Source: Bacteroidales bacterium
GTDB lineage: Bacteria > Bacteroidota > Bacteroidia > Bacteroidales > UBA4181
NCBI GenBank assembly: GCA_031264715.1
Contig: JAISDP010000209.1
Location: forward strand, 1-8,593
Reading direction: 5' to 3'
Length of the DNA stretch: 8,593 nt
Program-made: the position numbers and the translations under genes
The notes under the pieces: model-generated
Databases searched by the model: none
What the model saw: the letters and a program-made list of their open reading frames with translations, nothing else
Told to the model about the DNA's origin: nothing
Shown here: positions 6,954 through 8,593 of the stretch, one piece after another
How the letters are laid out: the number at the start of each line of letters is the position of its first letter
Numbering within the stretch: position 1 is the stretch's first letter

Positions 6954-6993
6954 ATTTTTGATTCATCGGAACAGCCCATCAAAAATCAAAAAT
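6954..6993 (+). repeat. A/T-only inverted repeat between nqrF and cmk
   Basis: Two perfect 10-base arms, ATTTTTGATT (6954-6963) and AATCAAAAAT (6984-6993), are separated by 20 bases. The stem would be weak, being almost wholly A/T with one G-C pair per arm, and no separate T-run follows. It is therefore a poor intrinsic terminator, but the arms are perfect. It might mark the end of the nqr unit, serve as a protein site, or be chance in A/T-rich spacer DNA. Confidence 0.3.
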
Positions 6994-6998
6994 TGCTG

Positions 6999-7700
6999 AT
7001 GCATCCGCTCATCATTGCTATCGACGGTTTTTCATCCTGTGGCAAAAGCACTTTCGCCAAAGCCATTGCTCAAAAGCTGGGCTATGCCTACATTGATACA
7101 GGCGCGATGTACCGTGCAGTTACGTTGTTCGCCCTGCAAAACGGGATGATCAACAACGGTTCGATTAATTTACCCGAATTGACGAGCCGTTTGGATGATC
7201 TTCATATTACGTTTCGCAGGAATCGGGAAACAGGTCAAAACGAGGCTTTCTTGAACGATGTGTGCGTAGAGCGCGACATACGGACGATTGCCGTGTCGGA
7301 TGCGGTGAGCGAAATAAGCGCGATCAAAGAAGTACGGCGTAAACTGGTTTCGTTGCAGCAGGCAATGGGCAAGGATAAAGCCATCGTGATGGATGGCCGG
7401 GATGTCGGTACGGACGTTTTCCCGGATGCCGACATCAAGATTTTTATGACGGCCAGCCCCGAAGTACGTACACAACGCCGCTACGACGAGTTGATACAAA
7501 AAGGAATGTCTGCCGGTTGGGAGGAGATTAGCCGAAACCTTGCCAAACGCGACCGGATCGACCAAACGCGCGAAGAAAGTCCGCTACGCCAGGCGCCGGA
7601 TGCGATTGTGCTTGACAATAGCAGTATGACGCCGGACGAGCAAATGGCGTGGTTCGAGGACTTGTTAAAGACGCTCCCGGTTCACCGGAAGTGCAGTTGA
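6999..7700 (+). CDS. cmk: Cytidylate kinase (CMP/dCMP kinase)
   Basis: This cytoplasmic enzyme phosphorylates CMP and dCMP with ATP, a step in pyrimidine nucleotide supply and recycling. The protein has 233 residues, typical for the bacterial enzyme. It carries a P-loop GFSSCGKST (10-18), the substrate-side motif YIDTGAMYRAVT (31-42), GRDVGTDVFPDADIKIF (133-149), RRYDEL (160-165) and the RD-rich lid region with RDRIDQTREESPL (184-196). The ATG at 6999 is preferred over an in-frame TTG at 6993, which adds only two residues and lies in the inverted repeat; the MHPLIIAIDG start is as expected for the family. It follows nqrF by 49 bases in the same direction and precedes the GroES-like gene by 48 bases. 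Nothing ties it functionally to NQR. Identification is firm. Confidence 0.95.
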   Translation: MHPLIIAIDGFSSCGKSTFAKAIAQKLGYAYIDTGAMYRAVTLFALQNGMINNGSINLPELTSRLDDLHITFRRNRETGQNEAFLNDVCVERDIRTIAVSDAVSEISAIKEVRRKLVSLQQAMGKDKAIVMDGRDVGTDVFPDADIKIFMTASPEVRTQRRYDELIQKGMSAGWEEISRNLAKRDRIDQTREESPLRQAPDAIVLDNSSMTPDEQMAWFEDLLKTLPVHRKCS

Positions 7701-7748
7701 AAGCAAACGTACCAACTTTCTGGATTTTTTCACAAACCTTTCCAAATA

Positions 7749-8132
7749 ATGCCAATTCAAATAGATCATACAGATTTCAGCAAATTTATCGTTGTCGGCG
7801 ACCGCGTGCTCATCAAACCGAAATCGCCCATGGAAAAAACCAGGGGAGGTTTGCTGCTGCCGCCGGGCGTACAGGAGAATGAACGTATACAAAGCGGTTA
7901 TGTGGTCAAAGTAGGGCCGGGATACCCGATACCTGCCATTGCCGAAATCGACGAACCCTGGAAAGATAAAAGGGACGAGGTAAAATATGTTCCCTTGCAG
8001 CCGCACGAAGGCGATTTGGCGGTATACCTGCAAAGCAACGCCTACGAAATAGAATTCAACAGCGAAAAATACATGATCGTTTCCCAGTCATCCATTTTAT
8101 TGCTGATCAGAGACGAGAGTCTGTTCGAATAA
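7749..8132 (+). CDS. GroES/Cpn10-like co-chaperonin family protein
   Basis: A 127-residue protein with the Cpn10 fold signature. The first half has VVGDRVLIKPKSPMEKTRGG (15-34), then a mobile-loop-like LLLPPGVQENERIQSGYVVKVGPG (35-58). The C-terminal strand block EGDLAVYLQSNAYEIEFNSEKYMIVSQSSILLLI (87-120) aligns by eye with the GroES segment ending in IMSESDILAIV. It is about 30 residues longer than GroES (97). Most of the extra length replaces the short roof hairpin with a proline- and charge-rich stretch (59-86), plus a longer N-terminus. The loop hydrophobics LLL would correspond to the GroES IVL contact with GroEL. No groEL is adjacent, so this is a stand-alone paralogue rather than the main groES. 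Whether it caps GroEL is unknown. The ATG at 7749 follows an A-rich leader. Confidence 0.8.
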   Translation: MPIQIDHTDFSKFIVVGDRVLIKPKSPMEKTRGGLLLPPGVQENERIQSGYVVKVGPGYPIPAIAEIDEPWKDKRDEVKYVPLQPHEGDLAVYLQSNAYEIEFNSEKYMIVSQSSILLLIRDESLFE

Positions 8133-8155
8133 ATATCGGGATAATGCGCTCATAC

Positions 8156-8184
8156 AAATAATAATAAAATAATAATAAAATAAA
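8156..8184 (+). repeat. Tandem 11-base A/T repeat in the leader of the Dabb lipoprotein gene
   Basis: Two exact copies of AAATAATAATA (8156-8166 and 8167-8177) are followed by a partial third copy AAATAA, ending one base before the start codon at 8186. A-rich leaders without Shine-Dalgarno are normal for Bacteroidetes translation. The exact tandem arrangement could arise by slippage and would change leader length with copy number. Confidence 0.6.
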
Positions 8185-8185
8185 G

Positions 8186-8569
8186 ATGATGAAAAATGTT
8201 TGCCTGTTAATCGTTGCCGCCTTATTGGTTGGCGCTTGCAGCAACCAGCCGGCCAAAGAATCGAAAAAAATGTTGCGGCATGTGGTATTATTCGGTTTCA
8301 ATGACGATTTGACCGCCGACCAGGTGAAAGAAGTCGAAACAGCGTTTACCAACCTGCCTAAGCAGATTGACGAGGTCAAAGATTACGAATGGGGAACCGA
8401 TTGCAGCCCCGAAGGATTGCAGAAAGGACTTACACATTGTTTCTTCCTGAGTTTTGACTCGGAAAAAGACCGGGACGCCTACCTGGTGCATCCTGCGCAT
8501 CAAGAGTTCGGGAAATTGATCAATGGCAAACTGAAAGCCATAACGGTAGTTGATTACTGGGTAAAGTAA
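8186..8569 (+). CDS. Dabb (dimeric alpha/beta barrel) domain lipoprotein
   Basis: A 127-residue protein with a signal of the lipoprotein type: basic N-terminus, hydrophobic core (5-15) and lipobox VGAC (15-18), with Cys18 as the lipid-bearing residue. After a short linker (19-28) comes a Dabb, or stress-responsive A/B barrel, domain (about 30-127). It shows LRHVVLFGF (30-38), a mid-domain GTDCSPEGL (70-78), THCFFLSF (83-90), the HPAHQEF motif (102-108) and the end strand VVDYWV (121-126). Dabb domains form dimers; their biochemical role is generally unclear. Two adjacent Met codons (8186 and 8189) could start it. An internal ATG at 8270 (Met29), preceded by an A-run, would give a 99-residue cytosolic Dabb protein, so the start is not beyond doubt. 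It is a hypothetical envelope protein with no visible functional tie to the upstream genes. Confidence 0.82.
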   Translation: MMKNVCLLIVAALLVGACSNQPAKESKKMLRHVVLFGFNDDLTADQVKEVETAFTNLPKQIDEVKDYEWGTDCSPEGLQKGLTHCFFLSFDSEKDRDAYLVHPAHQEFGKLINGKLKAITVVDYWVK

Positions 8570-8593
8570 TCCGTCATTGCGGGTATCGGTTTT

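Noticed and set aside
7675..7689. Short CCGG-TTCA-CCGG hairpin at the end of cmk as a terminator
   Set aside because: The stem is only four to five pairs, lies inside the coding sequence and has no T-run after it.
7665..8033. Open frame of 122 codons on the minus strand over the GroES-like gene
   Set aside because: It lies opposite a recognisable Cpn10-family gene and shows no domain; treated as a shadow.

Overview
The window looks like Bacteroidales chromosome (Bacteroidetes), with about half G+C judged by eye. All nine genes are on the + strand. The proteins read like Bacteroidales orthologues, starts lack clear Shine-Dalgarno sequences and are instead preceded by A/T-rich leaders, and the promoter candidate ahead of the first gene fits the Bacteroidetes TTTG / TAnnTTTG pattern. 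I cannot place the organism below order level.

Bases 1-100 are a promoter region. Bases 101-6949 hold a complete set of genes for the Na+-translocating NADH:quinone oxidoreductase (Na+-NQR): nqrA, nqrB, nqrC, nqrD, nqrE and nqrF. The key cofactor sites are all visible: FMN-threonine motifs in NqrB (SGAT) and NqrC (SGGT), the paired cysteines of NqrD and NqrE for the intramembrane 2Fe-2S cluster, and the 2Fe-2S, FAD and NADH sites of NqrF. The pump oxidises NADH, reduces quinone and exports Na+, making it the main entry point of the respiratory chain in this group.

The notable departure from the standard operon is at 4010-4999. A lipoprotein related to PstS-type (phosphate-binding) substrate-binding proteins sits between nqrD and nqrE, in the same orientation, 6 bases after nqrD and 30 bases before nqrE. 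NqrD and NqrE are sister subunits that share one iron-sulfur cluster and are normally encoded side by side. No pstC, pstA, pstB or phoU gene is present. The inserted gene is more G+C-rich in sampled segments than its neighbours, and its anion site looks altered. This is the most interesting object in the window.

Bases 6999-8569 carry three further genes in the same direction: cytidylate kinase (cmk), a divergent GroES/Cpn10-like protein with an extended middle segment, and a small lipoprotein whose mature part is a Dabb (dimeric alpha/beta barrel) domain. No strong intrinsic terminator is visible anywhere, so read-through from nqrF into these genes is possible. No stretch over 300 bases lacks a gene, and no RNA genes, insertion sequences or CRISPR arrays were found. 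Bases 8570-8593 hold nothing recognisable.
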